64,000 nt of DNA from positions 4,591,862-4,655,861 of the forward strand of contig NZ_KV917376.1 of NCBI RefSeq assembly GCF_002019695.1, written 5' to 3'. Positions 44,792-55,375 of this stretch are shown piece after piece (position 1 is the first letter of the stretch; the number at the start of each line of letters is the position of its first letter). Source of the DNA: Evansella clarkii. GTDB lineage: Bacteria; Bacillota; Bacilli; Bacillales; Salisediminibacteriaceae. The translations under genes were made by a program, and so were the position numbers. The notes beneath the pieces were generated by a model. It saw only the letters and a program-made list of their open reading frames with translations. It searched no databases and was not told the DNA's origin.

Positions 44792-44984
44792 TACAACTCC
44801 TCCATTGCTGTTGTCTTCTTTACACCTTATTTGGCAGTAATTATCTATTCTACTACGTATATTAAACGATTTCTTATATTTATACAATTTATTCTGCTGA
44901 AACGTTGGATACAAGTGCATATATTATCAAGTTCTTCCGCAGGCAACTGATTCCAATGTGAACAAGATACGGAGTGAAAAGCAG

Positions 44985-45014
44985 AAAAAAGGCTCAGATG
45001 TTATGCTGAGCCTT
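44985..45014 (-). terminator. Terminator after tlyA
   Basis: 9-bp stem AAGGCTCAG/CTGAGCCTT with a T-run on the minus strand, about 25 nt after the tlyA stop; separates the dxs-tlyA unit from argR-recN. Confidence 0.92.
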
Positions 45015-45039
45015 TCGCATTAAAACACACTTATATTAT

Positions 45040-45852
45040 TTATTCAGCATCATGGGCTTCCCTGACTATCGAGGGGATTTTAGCTTTTAACTCTTCATTC
45101 GTCCCTGCTGAACCGGTATTTTTTAAATATAGAAGAAATTCTATATTTCCCTCTCCGCCCCTTATTGGAGAGCCTGTAATACCGGCAGGGTAGAATCCTT
45201 CTTTTTCGGCAAATTCAACAATATTACGTAAGACTTTTTCATGAATAGCCGGATCACGGACAATCCCTTTTTTCCCAACTTCTTCTCTTCCTGCTTCGAA
45301 TTGAGGTTTCACTAATGCGGACACCTGGCCATCTGTTTTCAAAATTGTTCTTAGAACAGGCAGGATAAGCTTCAGTGAAATGAAAGAGACGTCTATAGTA
45401 GCAAATTCAGGTGTTCCCCTGTCAAACATCTCAGGGGTTGCATGCCTGAAGTTAGTTCTCTCCATAACAGCCACCCTCTCATCCTGCCGCAGCTTCCAGG
45501 CGAGCTGGTTGTACCCTACATCTAGGGCATACACAAAACTTGCACCTTCCTGAAGAGCACAATCAGTAAAACCGCCTGTAGAGGCTCCTATATCAAGTAC
45601 TATTTTATCTTCAAGATTCAGGTTAAAAGCAGAGACTGCTTTTTTCAGCTTTAGCCCGCCTCTGCTTACATAAGGAATGGCTTGTCCTTTTACCCTCAAT
45701 TCGCTGACAGTGCTTACCTTTGTACCTGGTTTGTCGATTCTGTCCCCATCAGCATACACAAGTCCGGCCATAATGGAACGTTTCGCTTTTTCTCTTGTTT
45801 CCATCAGACCTTTTTCCACTAATAAAATATCTATCCGCTGCTTTTTCTCCAT
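45040..45852 (-). CDS. yqxC: TlyA-family rRNA 2'-O-methyltransferase (YqxC)
   Basis: 270 residues. N-terminal S4 RNA-binding domain (RIDILLVEKGLMETREKAKR, GLVYADGDRIDKPGTKV) and FtsJ-like methyltransferase domain from about 80 with the SAM motif VLDIGASTGGFTDCALQEGA, then ATIDVSFISLKLILP and VKPQFEAGREEVGKKG. TlyA homologues methylate cytidines of rRNA; B. subtilis YqxC is uncharacterised in detail. Starts 2 nt after dxs, so it is co-translated. Confidence 0.92.
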   Translation of the reverse strand: MEKKQRIDILLVEKGLMETREKAKRSIMAGLVYADGDRIDKPGTKVSTVSELRVKGQAIPYVSRGGLKLKKAVSAFNLNLEDKIVLDIGASTGGFTDCALQEGASFVYALDVGYNQLAWKLRQDERVAVMERTNFRHATPEMFDRGTPEFATIDVSFISLKLILPVLRTILKTDGQVSALVKPQFEAGREEVGKKGIVRDPAIHEKVLRNIVEFAEKEGFYPAGITGSPIRGGEGNIEFLLYLKNTGSAGTNEELKAKIPSIVREAHDAE

Positions 45853-45854
45853 GT

Positions 45855-47744
45855 TTACGCCCGCTGCCTCTTTCTCGGCAGGATTTTCTCAGCACGCTGA
45901 ACAATATTATCCGATGTAAGACCGATTTCCTCCCATAGCTTGGAAACACTGCCGTGTTCAATGAATCGATCAGGCACACCCATTCGTTCAACCACCATGG
46001 AATGTATATCGTTTTCATGGAAGAATTCAAGTACAGCACTTCCGAACCCACCTTGAAGAGCAGCTTCTTCCACTGTTAGCACTGGCCTGTTTTTCCTCGC
46101 CAGTTCAAGGAGCATTGACTCATCCAGCGGCTTTATGGATCTGGCATTTATTACTTCAGCCTGGATTCCTTTCCTGGCGAGCATATCCGCAGCTTCCATT
46201 GCAAGTGGAATCATTGTACCGAATGTTAAGAGGGAGAAATCGCTTCCGTCTCTCAGTACTTCCCACTCCCCAATTGGTATTTCCTTTAACTTTTCATCCA
46301 TCTGCACACCGTATCCGTTTCCTCTTGGATACCGGACAGCAATTGGTCCGCCATCATAATTGACAGCTGTATAAATCATATGCTGAAGCTCATTTTCATC
46401 CTTAGGCATCAATATTTTCATATTAGGCAGATGTCTTAAATAAGAAATATCGAAGACTCCCTGATGGGTTTCCCCGTCTGCACCTACGAGTCCTGCACGG
46501 TCGATAGCAAAAAATACATTCAGGTTCTGCCTGCAGACATCATGAACTACCTGGTCATAGCCACGCTGCAGAAACGTGGAATAAACTGCAAATACCGGTT
46601 TCATTCCCTGAGTAGCAAGCCCTGCGGCCATTGTAGTGGCATGCTGTTCCGCAATACCAACATCAAACATCCTGTCCGGGAACTCTTTGGCAAACTGGTC
46701 GAGCTTCGTTCCTCCCGGCATTGCTGCGGTTAAGGCGACCACCCGGTCATCTTCACGGGCCACTTTTTTCAGGCTCTCAGCAAACACTCCGCTGTAACTA
46801 GGGGGGCCAGGCTTTTTAACTACTTCTCCAGATTCAATTTTATATGGTCCCAGACCATGCCAGGTACCCTTCGCATCATTCTCTGCAGGGGCGTAACCTT
46901 TCCCCTTTTTCGTGATAACGTGAACAAGAACAGGCCCTTTTGTTTTCCTGGCGTAATTCATGTTTACTTTCAGGTCTTCAAGATCGTGCCCATCTACAGG
47001 ACCGAGATAAGTAAAACCTAATTCCTCAAAGAACATTCCTGAAACAAGGAGGTATTTTAGGCTGTCTTTTACTCTTTCTGCTGTTGCAGCCAGACGTCCG
47101 CCGAACGCAGGAATTTTCTTAATAAGCATTTCCAGTTCATCTTTTGCCTTCTGATACTTGCCTGCAGTACGCATTCTGCCAAGGACGTTATGAAGAGCCC
47201 CGACATTTGGAGCTATCGACATTTCATTATCATTCAGCACCACTATAAGGTCTTTCTGTTCATGGCCGATATGGTTAAGCGCTTCCAGTGCCATACCCCC
47301 TGTAAGAGCTCCATCGCCGATAATCGGAATGACTTTATCATCTGTTCCCTTTATATCACGGGCTGCAGCCATACCCATCGCAGCTGAGAGAGAGGTTGAA
47401 CTGTGGCCGGTTTCCCATACATCATGCTCGCTTTCAGACATCTTTGGAAAGCCGCAAAGCCCTTTATACTGCCTTAACTCATCAAACTTTCCTGCCCGGC
47501 CGGTCAATATTTTGTGGACATATGCCTGATGTCCTACGTCCCATAAGAACTTATCCTTCGGGCTGTCAAAAAGCTGGTGAAGTACAAGGGTAAGCTCGAC
47601 TACCCCTAGATTAGGGCCAAGATGGCCGCCAGTTACAGATAATTTAGCAATTAAAAAATCCCTGATATCCTGGGCCAGATCTTCAAGTTGTTCATTCGAA
47701 TAGTTTTTCAGAAATTTTGGGTCTTTAATGCCTTCTAAGTTCAA
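45855..47744 (-). CDS. dxs: 1-deoxy-D-xylulose-5-phosphate synthase
   Basis: 629 residues, TTG start. Transketolase-like three-domain enzyme: [35 protein letters not shown], thiamine-diphosphate motif [16 protein letters not shown] with [20 protein letters not shown], and the second domain [16 protein letters not shown] and [20 protein letters not shown]. First step of the MEP isoprenoid pathway. Sits 10 nt after oapA and in the same direction as ispA, with OLE RNA between. Confidence 0.97.
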   Translation of the reverse strand: MNLEGIKDPKFLKNYSNEQLEDLAQDIRDFLIAKLSVTGGHLGPNLGVVELTLVLHQLFDSPKDKFLWDVGHQAYVHKILTGRAGKFDELRQYKGLCGFPKMSESEHDVWETGHSSTSLSAAMGMAAARDIKGTDDKVIPIIGDGALTGGMALEALNHIGHEQKDLIVVLNDNEMSIAPNVGALHNVLGRMRTAGKYQKAKDELEMLIKKIPAFGGRLAATAERVKDSLKYLLVSGMFFEELGFTYLGPVDGHDLEDLKVNMNYARKTKGPVLVHVITKKGKGYAPAENDAKGTWHGLGPYKIESGEVVKKPGPPSYSGVFAESLKKVAREDDRVVALTAAMPGGTKLDQFAKEFPDRMFDVGIAEQHATTMAAGLATQGMKPVFAVYSTFLQRGYDQVVHDVCRQNLNVFFAIDRAGLVGADGETHQGVFDISYLRHLPNMKILMPKDENELQHMIYTAVNYDGGPIAVRYPRGNGYGVQMDEKLKEIPIGEWEVLRDGSDFSLLTFGTMIPLAMEAADMLARKGIQAEVINARSIKPLDESMLLELARKNRPVLTVEEAALQGGFGSAVLEFFHENDIHSMVVERMGVPDRFIEHGSVSKLWEEIGLTSDNIVQRAEKILPRKRQRA

Positions 47745-47754
47745 GGAAAAACCC

Positions 47755-48387
47755 TCACTTTCTTATAGTTTTCTTACTGCCTTTATTTCTTTTATTCGCA
47801 TTTTTGTTCTTCTTTTTACCATTAAAAATAGTTATTTTCAATTTTACCTCTAAAAAGTAAAATAATCTACCCACGTTATAGATGATCTCTGTGGAGTACT
47901 GAATTGCAAGGGTTTTCCCAACTGACTTACCGCCGACAGTCAGTGCAGCGACAAGCGCTGTGAACAGTACAGAGACGAGAAACTGAAAGGTTGTCCCTTC
48001 CTCATACCCCAGCTGAAGGGAAAAACGGAGTACGACATAAGCTGAAGCAGTACCACTGATAACCCCGGCTATATCACCTATCACATCATTACAGAAATTT
48101 GCAAAGCGGTCAGCATTCCGGGTAATATGCACGGCCTGTTTTGCTCCGGGAAGCTTTGCCGCAGCCATGGCATGAAATGGTTTTTCATTTGCCGCTGTCG
48201 CCGCTACCCCTATAGTATCAAATAATACACCAATGAATACAATAATGAAAACAATTACCATTCCTGTTCCCCACGTCACGCCGCTTAAAATAGATGTGGA
48301 GATGACAGCAAAAAGAGCCGCCAGCACCAAGGTGATAACGGCTACAATAAGGCTCCAGTGTAAAGATTTTTTTATCGATTCTTTCAT
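47755..48387 (-). CDS. oapA: OLE-associated membrane protein OapA
   Basis: 210 residues with four predicted membrane helices ([79 protein letters not shown]) of the DUF21/CNNM-like type, and a strongly basic C-terminal tail ([20 protein letters not shown]) suited to RNA binding. Its place directly after OLE RNA and before dxs is the arrangement described for OapA in B. halodurans, where it recruits OLE RNA to the membrane. The OLE complex has been linked to alcohol, cold and Mg2+ stress. OapB is not in the window. Confidence 0.92.
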   Translation of the reverse strand: MKESIKKSLHWSLIVAVITLVLAALFAVISTSILSGVTWGTGMVIVFIIVFIGVLFDTIGVAATAANEKPFHAMAAAKLPGAKQAVHITRNADRFANFCNDVIGDIAGVISGTASAYVVLRFSLQLGYEEGTTFQFLVSVLFTALVAALTVGGKSVGKTLAIQYSTEIIYNVGRLFYFLEVKLKITIFNGKKKNKNANKRNKGSKKTIRK

Positions 48388-48424
48388 AAATCATCATCGT
48401 TTCTTTAAAATATTTATGTCACAT

Positions 48425-49040
48425 TCGCCCCGATTAACTTTTTCTATAATTATGTAATTCGGGTGGTCACTTAAAGAGTAAAGTCTGCGTCTTAGGTCCA
48501 GTAGGTTTTCCCAGCCAGGTACCGCAGCGTCGCCGCTGTGACGGTTTCCCTTTAAACCCGACTTGACGTTGTCGCCAATCGCCAGACTGGATTACCACTT
48601 AGTACGCACTATAATCCTCTCTAAATGTCCTTGGCAGAACAGTCTAGGAGTTTTCCTCAGCAGTTCTTAACCATCTTCTATCCTCTTTTGCAGAGTCGAT
48701 TTCATATGAATGATTGCTGTATACAACCGAGCATTCATAATCCCCTCGAACTCCACTCAAGGCAGGCTACGCTGCTCGCAAGCTCCCAACTCACTAAGCA
48801 GGTTCATACCTCATATCACAGCTCACGCGGGCACGCTTACCGTAACATAAGGCCTCCGCGGTTGCAGGGTCAACGCCCACATGCCATTGTGGATCGCCCT
48901 ACAGCCTTTACTCCCAGTCAGGACCCAAGGCTGGGCGCCTCAAGCCGAAACTAGGAACTTCATCGATGTGCCCTTTAGCGGATTTTTAGGCCCGCTTTCA
49001 AAGATGGAGAACCGACTAGAATACTGCACCACCCGATACT
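48425..49040 (-). ncRNA. OLE RNA (ornate large extremophilic RNA)
   Basis: About 615 nt of highly structured, non-coding, GC-richer sequence between ispA and oapA, the position, strand and length known for OLE RNA in extremophilic Firmicutes. The 3' half includes GACGCTGCGGTACCTGGCTG and GGGAAAACCTACTGGACCT, which I recognise as OLE-like, though I could not run a covariance model. A strong promoter ends about 7 nt before the proposed start. ORFs on either strand across it are spurious. The exact 3' end is approximate. The RNA forms a membrane ribonucleoprotein with OapA. Confidence 0.88.
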
Positions 49041-49046
49041 ACTTGT

Positions 49047-49076
49047 ATTATAGCATGAAAACTGGTTGTCTGACAA
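49047..49076 (-). promoter_or_regulatory. Sigma-A promoter of OLE RNA
   Basis: Minus-strand -35 TTGTCA (49076-49071), 18-bp spacer, -10 TATAAT (49052-49047). Perfect -10 box; predicted start near 49040. Confidence 0.85.
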
Positions 49077-49098
49077 CAGTACAAACATTCCCCCAGAC

Positions 49099-49152
49099 AA
49101 GGGCTTGCGATTAATATATGAACTTAAGGGCTTGCGATTAATATATGAACTT
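49099..49152. repeat. Perfect 27-bp tandem duplication
   Basis: Two identical adjacent 27-bp copies (49099-49125 and 49126-49152), containing GGGCTTGCGATTAATATATG. Lies between the ispA stop and the OLE promoter; likely a recent duplication. Confidence 0.95.
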
Positions 49153-49186
49153 ATTAAGAGTATTATATTCTTTTACAAACGGAACC

Positions 49187-50074
49187 TCAAGAAGAACGAT
49201 TTTTTATATAATCAGCCAGTTCTTCTAATAATGTATGATTTAAATTTGTTTCATATAAATATTTTTTTGCAGTATCAAGATGATGGTCGAGCTTTTTTCT
49301 GGCACCTTCTGTCCCCAGGAGTTTTGGATAGGTGCTTTTGTTATTAACAACATCACTGCCTACCCTTTTCCCAAGTTTTTCTTCATCTCCTTCTACATCA
49401 AGAAGGTCATCTTTAATCTGGAATGCGATCCCGATGTGATAGGCGTATTTCTTTAGTGATAGTCTGTCAGCTTCACTTAATCCGGCAATTACTGCTCCTG
49501 CCTCTACAGCTACAGACAGTAAATCTCCTGTTTTATGCCGGTGAATATTTTCGAGCTGGTTCACATCGATGAGCTTTCCTTCAGCTTCCATATCTTCAGC
49601 CTGTCCGCCGACCATACCTTCCGGGCCGGCAGCAACAGCTACCAATTGTATAAGCTCCAGTTTCTCCGAAGCAGTCAGGTGATCTGCTTTTGATATTAAT
49701 TCATAGCTGTATGTAAGCAAAGCATCTCCGGCAAGAATAGCCATAGCTTCCCCATGTACTTTATGGTTAGTTGGCTGGCCTCTGCGCAAGTCGTCATCAT
49801 CCATAGCCGGAAGGTCGTCGTGTATCAGTGAATAAGTATGGATCATTTCAATCGCACAAGCCACTTCATAGCCCGCGGATATAGGTTTGCTGCAGCTTTC
49901 AAGCACTGCCAGAAGAAGGACTGGCCGCACCCTTTTTCCGCCGGCTTTAAGAGAATATACCATCGCCTGTTTGAGAGATTCCGGACAGTTTAACCTATTT
50001 ATAAATTCAGGGAGCCGTTCATCTATCTGGCTTTTTTCACTATTAATAAATTCATTTATCGTCACCTGTTTCAT
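49187..50074 (-). CDS. ispA: Farnesyl diphosphate synthase (IspA)
   Basis: 295 residues of the trans-prenyltransferase family: [18 protein letters not shown], first Asp-rich motif [20 protein letters not shown] and second Asp-rich region [15 protein letters not shown]. Makes farnesyl diphosphate from IPP and DMAPP for undecaprenol, menaquinone and other isoprenoids. The start overlaps the xseB stop (ATGA). Downstream come OLE, oapA and dxs. Confidence 0.95.
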   Translation of the reverse strand: MKQVTINEFINSEKSQIDERLPEFINRLNCPESLKQAMVYSLKAGGKRVRPVLLLAVLESCSKPISAGYEVACAIEMIHTYSLIHDDLPAMDDDDLRRGQPTNHKVHGEAMAILAGDALLTYSYELISKADHLTASEKLELIQLVAVAAGPEGMVGGQAEDMEAEGKLIDVNQLENIHRHKTGDLLSVAVEAGAVIAGLSEADRLSLKKYAYHIGIAFQIKDDLLDVEGDEEKLGKRVGSDVVNNKSTYPKLLGTEGARKKLDHHLDTAKKYLYETNLNHTLLEELADYIKNRSS

Positions 50075-50313
50075 TCCGGTGTGTCCTCACTTACTGAAAA
50101 GGGGTTAAGTTCTCCATCTTCTGTAAGTACCTGGGTCATTTGTTTTTCCACATTTTGAAGCCTGTCATGGCAGAACTTAGATAGCTTCATTCCTTCTTCA
50201 AACATCCTGATTGCTTTCTCGAGAGGAACATCTCCTTCTTCCAGCTTATTAACAACTGTTTCAAGTTTTTCCATCGCTTCCTCAAAAGTCAGTTCGTTAT
50301 TTTCAGTTCCCAT
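50071..50313 (-). CDS. xseB: Exodeoxyribonuclease VII small subunit
   Basis: 80 residues from ATG 50313 (AGGAG 8 nt upstream; an in-frame GTG at 50322 is too close to it). Family signature [20 protein letters not shown] and [20 protein letters not shown]; two-helix protein. Forms exonuclease VII with XseA to degrade single-stranded DNA. Overlaps the xseA end and the ispA start. Confidence 0.95.
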   Translation of the reverse strand: MGTENNELTFEEAMEKLETVVNKLEEGDVPLEKAIRMFEEGMKLSKFCHDRLQNVEKQMTQVLTEDGELNPFSVSEDTPE

Positions 50314-51682
50314 TATTTTCACTCCTGTTCACTTTAGGAAGTTCCTTATATTCCCGGTCTGTCACCTTACATGTTAGCTCCCCGTCCTGCAGCCTGATAG
50401 AAATAGCTGTGTCTTCCGGGGCGTCCGCCACCTTTTTTACAAGCTGGTTTTCTTCGTTATATACGAGACTGTATCCTCTATCCATCATTTTCAAGGGACT
50501 GAGGACTTCCAGCTTAGAAATATTCACAGAAAACTGTTTTTCTTTCTCCTGGACCAGCCTGTTAAGTGATTTACTTAAATTTATTTTTAAATCTTCCAGC
50601 TTTTTCTTTTGCTGGTCTATGAGATTTGCGGGATGTACCCGTATTATACGCCCTGCAAGTTCTTCCTGTCTGGTCCGTTTCTTTTCCAGAGTGCGGCTTA
50701 CAGATTTTCGGAGGGATTCCACCAGCCGGTCCAGTTCCTGCTCCTTTTGTTCCAGAAGCTGTTTAGGATAGCGAAAGGCATAGGATCTGGCCAGATAATC
50801 GAGCCGGTCCCGCCCGGCATTATGAACTGCCTGGATTCCTCGTACAAGTCTCAGTTTCCGCTCTTCCAGAGATCTGGCAAGCTCTTTAATATCCGGAACA
50901 GCCATTTCTGCTGCAGCAGTTGGGGTGGGGGCTCTAAGGTCGGCAACGAAATCACTGATGGTTATATCTGTTTCGTGGCCTACCGCAGAGATTACAGGGA
51001 TAACAGACTTATATATGGCTTCAGCTACAATTTCTTCATTAAAAGCCCACAATTCTTCGATGGACCCCCCTCCCCGCCCTGCGATGATAACATCGAAGTT
51101 TCCTGCGGCATTTGCCTGATAAATCGCTCTCGCAACAGAAGAAGCCGATCCTGGCCCCTGCACGAGAACAGGAAGGAGGATAATCTTTGCAACCGGAAAT
51201 CTTCTTTCAATTGTTGTGATAATATCACGGACTGCTGCCCCCGTTGGCGATGTGATCACAGCTATAGATTTTGGCACGGCTGGTATTGGTTTTTTATTTT
51301 GAGGCGAAAAATACCCTGCCATATCCAGTTTCTTCTTCAGCTCCTCAAATGCCATATATAGATTGCCTATGCCATCAGGCTGCATTTCTTTTACATATAA
51401 CTGATACTGCCCATGAGGTTCATAAACTGAGATATCCCCTCTTACAAGCACGCTCATCCCGTTTTCCGGCCGGAACTTCAGGAAACGATTACTTCCTGCA
51501 AACATGACAGAATTAACTTTTGACCTGTCATCCTTTAAAGTAAAGTACATATGCCCCCGGGAATGGTGCTTGAAATTCGAGATCTCAGCCCTGAGCCATA
51601 CATTCTGAATGAGCGGCTCAGAATCTATTACCCTTTTAATTATTTTGTTTAGTTCACTGACAGATAAAAACTCCTGTTTCAT
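50303..51682 (-). CDS. xseA: Exodeoxyribonuclease VII large subunit
   Basis: 459 residues. N-terminal OB-fold ([20 protein letters not shown]) followed by the catalytic domain: [66 protein letters not shown], then a long coiled-coil C-terminus. Single-strand exonuclease, cytoplasmic. 12 nt after folD. Confidence 0.96.
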   Translation of the reverse strand: MKQEFLSVSELNKIIKRVIDSEPLIQNVWLRAEISNFKHHSRGHMYFTLKDDRSKVNSVMFAGSNRFLKFRPENGMSVLVRGDISVYEPHGQYQLYVKEMQPDGIGNLYMAFEELKKKLDMAGYFSPQNKKPIPAVPKSIAVITSPTGAAVRDIITTIERRFPVAKIILLPVLVQGPGSASSVARAIYQANAAGNFDVIIAGRGGGSIEELWAFNEEIVAEAIYKSVIPVISAVGHETDITISDFVADLRAPTPTAAAEMAVPDIKELARSLEERKLRLVRGIQAVHNAGRDRLDYLARSYAFRYPKQLLEQKEQELDRLVESLRKSVSRTLEKKRTRQEELAGRIIRVHPANLIDQQKKKLEDLKINLSKSLNRLVQEKEKQFSVNISKLEVLSPLKMMDRGYSLVYNEENQLVKKVADAPEDTAISIRLQDGELTCKVTDREYKELPKVNRSENNGN

Positions 51683-51694
51683 GAAATTCTCCTC

Positions 51695-52546
51695 TTAAGC
51701 AGAATATTTCTTTGCTGATACTATAGTATTATGAAGAAGCATTGTTATCGTCATAGGCCCTACCCCGCCAGGGACTGGAGTGATATAGGAAGCGATCTCC
51801 TTCGCTCCTTCGTAATCTACATCGCCCACCAGTTTGCCATCGTCATTTCTGTTTACTCCCACGTCAATGACTACTGCTCCTTCTTTAATATATTCCTTAC
51901 TCAGGAAGAAAGCTTTACCCACAGCAACAACTAAAATGTCTGCTGACTTAGTATATTCTTTCATATTCTTTGTCCTGGAATGGCAGTAAGTTACTGTAGC
52001 ATCTTCTTTCAGCAGCAGCTGCCCCACCGGCTTGCCGACAATATTGCTTCTTCCCACAACGACAGCGTGCTTTCCCTTAATCTCAATCCCTTTTGATTTT
52101 ATCATTTCAATAATGCCAAAAGGAGTACAAGGCAAAAACGTATCCTGCCCGGTCATCATCCTCCCTATGTTAACGGGGTGAAAACCATCTACATCTTTCT
52201 CAGGGCTGATCGCTTCAATTACAGCTTCCTCCGATATATGGCCAGGGAGTGGCAGCTGTACAAGTATCCCATGAATATGCTCAGCTTTATTCAACTGATT
52301 TATTTTTTCAAGAAGCTCTTCTTCAGTTACAGTATCAGGGAGTTCTTCAAGTTCTGAATGAATCCCTGTTTCACTGCATGCTTTTTGCTTTGCTTTCACA
52401 TATGATCTGGATGCAGGGTCTTCTCCCACAAGAATTACAGCAAGACCTGGTGTTATCCCCTGTTCTTTCAGCTTTTCAGTTTCTTCCTTCATTTGTTTCC
52501 GCTTTTCTGAAGCAAGCTCTTTCCCGGAAATAATTGTTGCTGACAT
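51695..52546 (-). CDS. folD: Bifunctional methylene-THF dehydrogenase/cyclohydrolase FolD
   Basis: 283 residues. Catalytic Lys region [42 protein letters not shown]-site [17 protein letters not shown] and C-terminal [17 protein letters not shown]. Interconverts methylene-, methenyl- and formyl-tetrahydrofolate. Conserved nusB-folD-xseA order. Confidence 0.97.
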   Translation of the reverse strand: MSATIISGKELASEKRKQMKEETEKLKEQGITPGLAVILVGEDPASRSYVKAKQKACSETGIHSELEELPDTVTEEELLEKINQLNKAEHIHGILVQLPLPGHISEEAVIEAISPEKDVDGFHPVNIGRMMTGQDTFLPCTPFGIIEMIKSKGIEIKGKHAVVVGRSNIVGKPVGQLLLKEDATVTYCHSRTKNMKEYTKSADILVVAVGKAFFLSKEYIKEGAVVIDVGVNRNDDGKLVGDVDYEGAKEIASYITPVPGGVGPMTITMLLHNTIVSAKKYSA

Positions 52547-52603
52547 CAGTGTTTCCCCCTTTAAAGTTAAAAAGCTATATAACAGGCACCTGTGATATGC
52601 CTG

Positions 52604-53008
52604 TTAGTTATCTTTAATTAAACTGGCGGCTACATTTGACAGCACGCCATTAACAAAACGTCCTGGCTCCTCTTCCCCGGTAAACCCTTTCGCAATATCA
52701 ATGGCTTCATTAATACTCACGTTAACAGGGATATCCTCAATCCATTTCATTTCATACACAGCGATGCGCAGTATAGCCCTGTCTACTCTTGAAAGACGGG
52801 AAAGGTTCCAGTTCTTCAGCGCTTTTTCAAGCAGCTGATCTATTTCTTCCAGATTCTCAAGGGTTCCGTGCACGATATTGTTCAGAAAAGGTGTTTTTTC
52901 TTCCCCCTCTTCCAGTACGGCCTGAATTGCTTCATCAGGGTGTACATCTGTCATTTCAACCTGATAAAGTGACTGAACTGCTTTAATGCGTGCGACTCTT
53001 CGATTCAT
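52604..53008 (-). CDS. nusB: Transcription antitermination factor NusB
   Basis: 134 residues from ATG 53008 (AAAGGAG upstream), matching the family start MNRRVARIKAVQSLYQVEM. All-helical NusB fold with WNLSRLSRVDRAILRIAVYE and INEAIDIAKGFTGEEEPGRF. Binds boxA RNA with NusE (S10) in rRNA antitermination. A weak hairpin (AACAGGCA/TGCCTGTT) overlaps its stop, without a good T-run. Confidence 0.95.
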   Translation of the reverse strand: MNRRVARIKAVQSLYQVEMTDVHPDEAIQAVLEEGEEKTPFLNNIVHGTLENLEEIDQLLEKALKNWNLSRLSRVDRAILRIAVYEMKWIEDIPVNVSINEAIDIAKGFTGEEEPGRFVNGVLSNVAASLIKDN

Positions 53009-53097
53009 TAAGTATACGTCTCCTTTAATTTCCTGTTTCTGTTTATCCATCGTGGAATATCCAGGCTGGATATTAATTGTTTATCCTGATGTAACTA

Positions 53098-53240
53098 TCC
53101 GTAAAACCCCCGCCTTAAATTATGGGTTAAAGCCACGATGTTTAGGCGGGAGTTACGAACGCTATCATCCCGATTGGTTCAACTAACAATCAGTGCGGAA
53201 AAAACAAAACCCTGCTGATTGAAGTTTCACTTTATATTAA
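53098..53240. repeat. Structured intergenic element with two hairpins
   Basis: The first stem pairs CCCGCCTTAAA with TTTAGGCGGG across GGGTTAAAGCCACGATG. The second pairs CAATCAGTG.GG with CC.GCTGATTG, followed by AAGTTTCACTTTA. The combination resembles ends of IS200/IS605-like or non-autonomous palindromic elements of Bacilli, but no transposase or TnpB is present. Part of the 560-bp gap between nusB and yqhY. Confidence 0.5.
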
Positions 53241-53411
53241 ATATCTTTTCCATTCAAATCTGATGATAGCATAACTTTTCAGTAGTTTACACAAATTGTC
53301 CTGGTTCTCTGAACCTTTTCCTTTTATCTGACTTATCTGAAACTTACGTTTAACTTTACTGCTGATTGCTGCTTTAGTATCTGCCCCTTAACTTAAAGAA
53401 AACTCGCGGGT

Positions 53412-53527
53412 TAACAAGACTTAAGGCGAAGACAGAGGCCTCGTTGCGCTTATACTTTCGCTATAAGAATTTTCACTGCTTTGAACTAACTTCATCGCTA
53501 AAAATTTTATACATTCTTAAAGTGTAA
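53412..53527. repeat. Family 3 inverted intergenic repeat, copy i
   Basis: Shared with 56130-56252: AAGACTTAAGGCGAAG, GTTGCGCTTATACT, a central stem built from TAGCGAT-type arms (GCTAAAAATTTTATAC), and ATTCTTAAAGTGTAAA at the right end. Noncoding, next to the yqhY terminator. Confidence 0.6.
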
Positions 53528-53559
53528 AAAACCAAAGGGAGTTATCTCCCTTTGGTTTT
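53524..53559 (-). terminator. Terminator of accBC-yqhY
   Basis: 14-bp perfect stem AAAACCAAAGGGAG/CTCCCTTTGGTTTT with T-run on the minus strand; 10 nt after the yqhY stop. Confidence 0.95.
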
Positions 53560-53568
53560 GACTAATAT

Positions 53569-53979
53569 TTATCCCTGGTCCTTTTTTTGCAGCTCAGCCT
53601 CGTTTTTTTGTTCGAATTGCACACCAACAACATGAACGTTTACTTCTTTAAGCTGAATAGCTGTCATATTCTTTAAGGTCTGATAAATATTTTCCTGAAT
53701 TTTTCTGCATACGTCCGGGATTGAAACACCATAGTTAGTAACTATAAAAGCATCAACAACTATTCCTTCATCCCCAAGGTCAACTTTCACACCTTTTCCG
53801 TGCGTGCTTTTCCTCCCGAGACGTTCAGCTACTCCTGCAGCAAAATTCCCTCTCATTGTCGCCACACCTTCTACTTCAGTGGCTGCGAGGCCGGCAATTA
53901 CTTCAATAACCTCAGGAGAAATCTCCACCTTACCCAGTTCTTCTTTATCGTCTGACATATTAATCATATGGTTCTCCAT
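53569..53979 (-). CDS. yqhY: Asp23/Gls24 family protein YqhY
   Basis: 136 residues of the Asp23 (DUF322) family: KVEISPEVIEVIAGLAATEV, GVATMRGNFAAGVAERLG, KVDLGDEGIVVDAFIVTNYG and C-terminal LKEVNVHVVGVQFE. In B. subtilis YqhY follows accBC and its loss selects suppressors in acetyl-CoA carboxylase, so it probably modulates fatty-acid synthesis at the membrane. Same operon here. AAAGGAGG ribosome site. Confidence 0.94.
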   Translation of the reverse strand: MENHMINMSDDKEELGKVEISPEVIEVIAGLAATEVEGVATMRGNFAAGVAERLGRKSTHGKGVKVDLGDEGIVVDAFIVTNYGVSIPDVCRKIQENIYQTLKNMTAIQLKEVNVHVVGVQFEQKNEAELQKKDQG

Positions 53980-54001
53980 ATAACTTCCTCCTTTAGAAAG
54001 C

Positions 54002-55363
54002 TCACTCTGCCGATTCCGGTTTTAACGGATGTTTTTCAAGAAATTTTGTATTAAAGTCGCCGCCGGTGAATACTTCATGGTCTAACAGCCGCAGATGGAA
54101 AGGTATTGTCGTATCCACGCCTTCAATTACAAATTCACTAAGCGCACGTTTCATTTTGGCAATCGCTTCATCGCGGGTATTCCCATAAGTAATCACTTTA
54201 GCAATCATTGAATCATAGAACGGCGGTATGACATATCCAGGAAAAGCAGCGCTGTCAACCCGGACACCAAAACCTCCGGGAGGAAGATACATTTCAATCT
54301 TTCCTGGGGAAGGCATAAAATTTTTATCCGGGTTTTCCGCATTAATACGGCACTCAATTGACCAGCCATTAAAAGTGACTTCCTCTTGAGTATAGGAGAG
54401 CTTTTCACCGGACGCAACTAATATTTGCTCTTTAATAAGGTCAATCCCTGTAACCATCTCAGTAACAGGATGCTCTACCTGTATTCTTGTATTCATTTCC
54501 ATAAAATAAAACTCGCCGGTATTATGGTCGAAAATAAATTCTATCGTGCCAGCTCCTACATAATCAACTGCCTGTGCTGCCCGTACGGCCGCATCACCCA
54601 TCTCCTGGCGCTTCTCAGGAGTAATTGCAGGCGAAGGGGTCTCCTCTACAAGCTTCTGCAGTCTCCTCTGAATAGAGCAGTCCCGCTCTCCAAGGTGAAT
54701 AACATTACCATGTTTGTCTGCAAGAACCTGGATTTCCACGTGGCGGAAATCTTCTATATATTTTTCAATATATACTCCCGGATTTCCAAAGTTGGCTTCA
54801 GCTTCACGCTGAGTAATAGAAATACCTTTTCTCAGTTCAGCTTCATCCTTGGCAACCCTGATTCCCTTTCCTCCGCCTCCTGCAGTTGCTTTTATGATTA
54901 CAGGATAGCCCATTTCCTCTGCAAGCCGGACACCGTCTTCAGGGGTTTCAATAATTCCTTCTGAGCCAGGAACAACCGGAACACCTGCCCGCTTCATAGT
55001 TGTCCGGGCTACATCTTTTGTGCCCATTTGACTGATCGCATCCGGGCCAGGGCCAATAAACTCAATATTGCATTCTTCGCAGATTTCCGCAAAAGCAGCA
55101 TTTTCAGCGAGAAAGCCATATCCTGGGTGAATTCCATCTACTTCCGTCAATGTTGCCACACTCATTATATTAGTAAAATTCAAATAGCTTTCTGCTGAAG
55201 AAGTGGGACCAATACAGTATGCCTCGTCCGCAAGCCTTACATGAAGAGCATCACTGTCAGCTTCCGAAAACACTGCCACAGTTTCTATCCCTAGTTCTTT
55301 GCAGGCACGTATAATTCTTACTGCAATTTCTCCTCTGTTAGCTACGAGAACCTTCTTAATCAA
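54002..55363 (-). CDS. accC: Biotin carboxylase subunit of acetyl-CoA carboxylase
   Basis: 453 residues, TTG start (AGGAG 9 nt upstream). ATP-grasp enzyme: [36 protein letters not shown], glycine loop [13 protein letters not shown], and [18 protein letters not shown]. Carboxylates biotin on AccB for malonyl-CoA synthesis. The MmdA-type carboxyltransferase elsewhere in the window might draw on it, but this is only a possibility. Confidence 0.97.
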   Translation of the reverse strand: MIKKVLVANRGEIAVRIIRACKELGIETVAVFSEADSDALHVRLADEAYCIGPTSSAESYLNFTNIMSVATLTEVDGIHPGYGFLAENAAFAEICEECNIEFIGPGPDAISQMGTKDVARTTMKRAGVPVVPGSEGIIETPEDGVRLAEEMGYPVIIKATAGGGGKGIRVAKDEAELRKGISITQREAEANFGNPGVYIEKYIEDFRHVEIQVLADKHGNVIHLGERDCSIQRRLQKLVEETPSPAITPEKRQEMGDAAVRAAQAVDYVGAGTIEFIFDHNTGEFYFMEMNTRIQVEHPVTEMVTGIDLIKEQILVASGEKLSYTQEEVTFNGWSIECRINAENPDKNFMPSPGKIEMYLPPGGFGVRVDSAAFPGYVIPPFYDSMIAKVITYGNTRDEAIAKMKRALSEFVIEGVDTTIPFHLRLLDHEVFTGGDFNTKFLEKHPLKPESAE

Positions 55364-55375
55364 TTTAATCAGCTC

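Noticed and set aside
48625..48954. Plus-strand ORF inside the OLE RNA region
   Set aside because: Antisense to a structured RNA; composition and codon use are not gene-like.
53098..53240. Riboswitch
   Set aside because: Hairpins are present but no known aptamer motif is seen and the flanking genes do not fit; more like a transposon-derived element.
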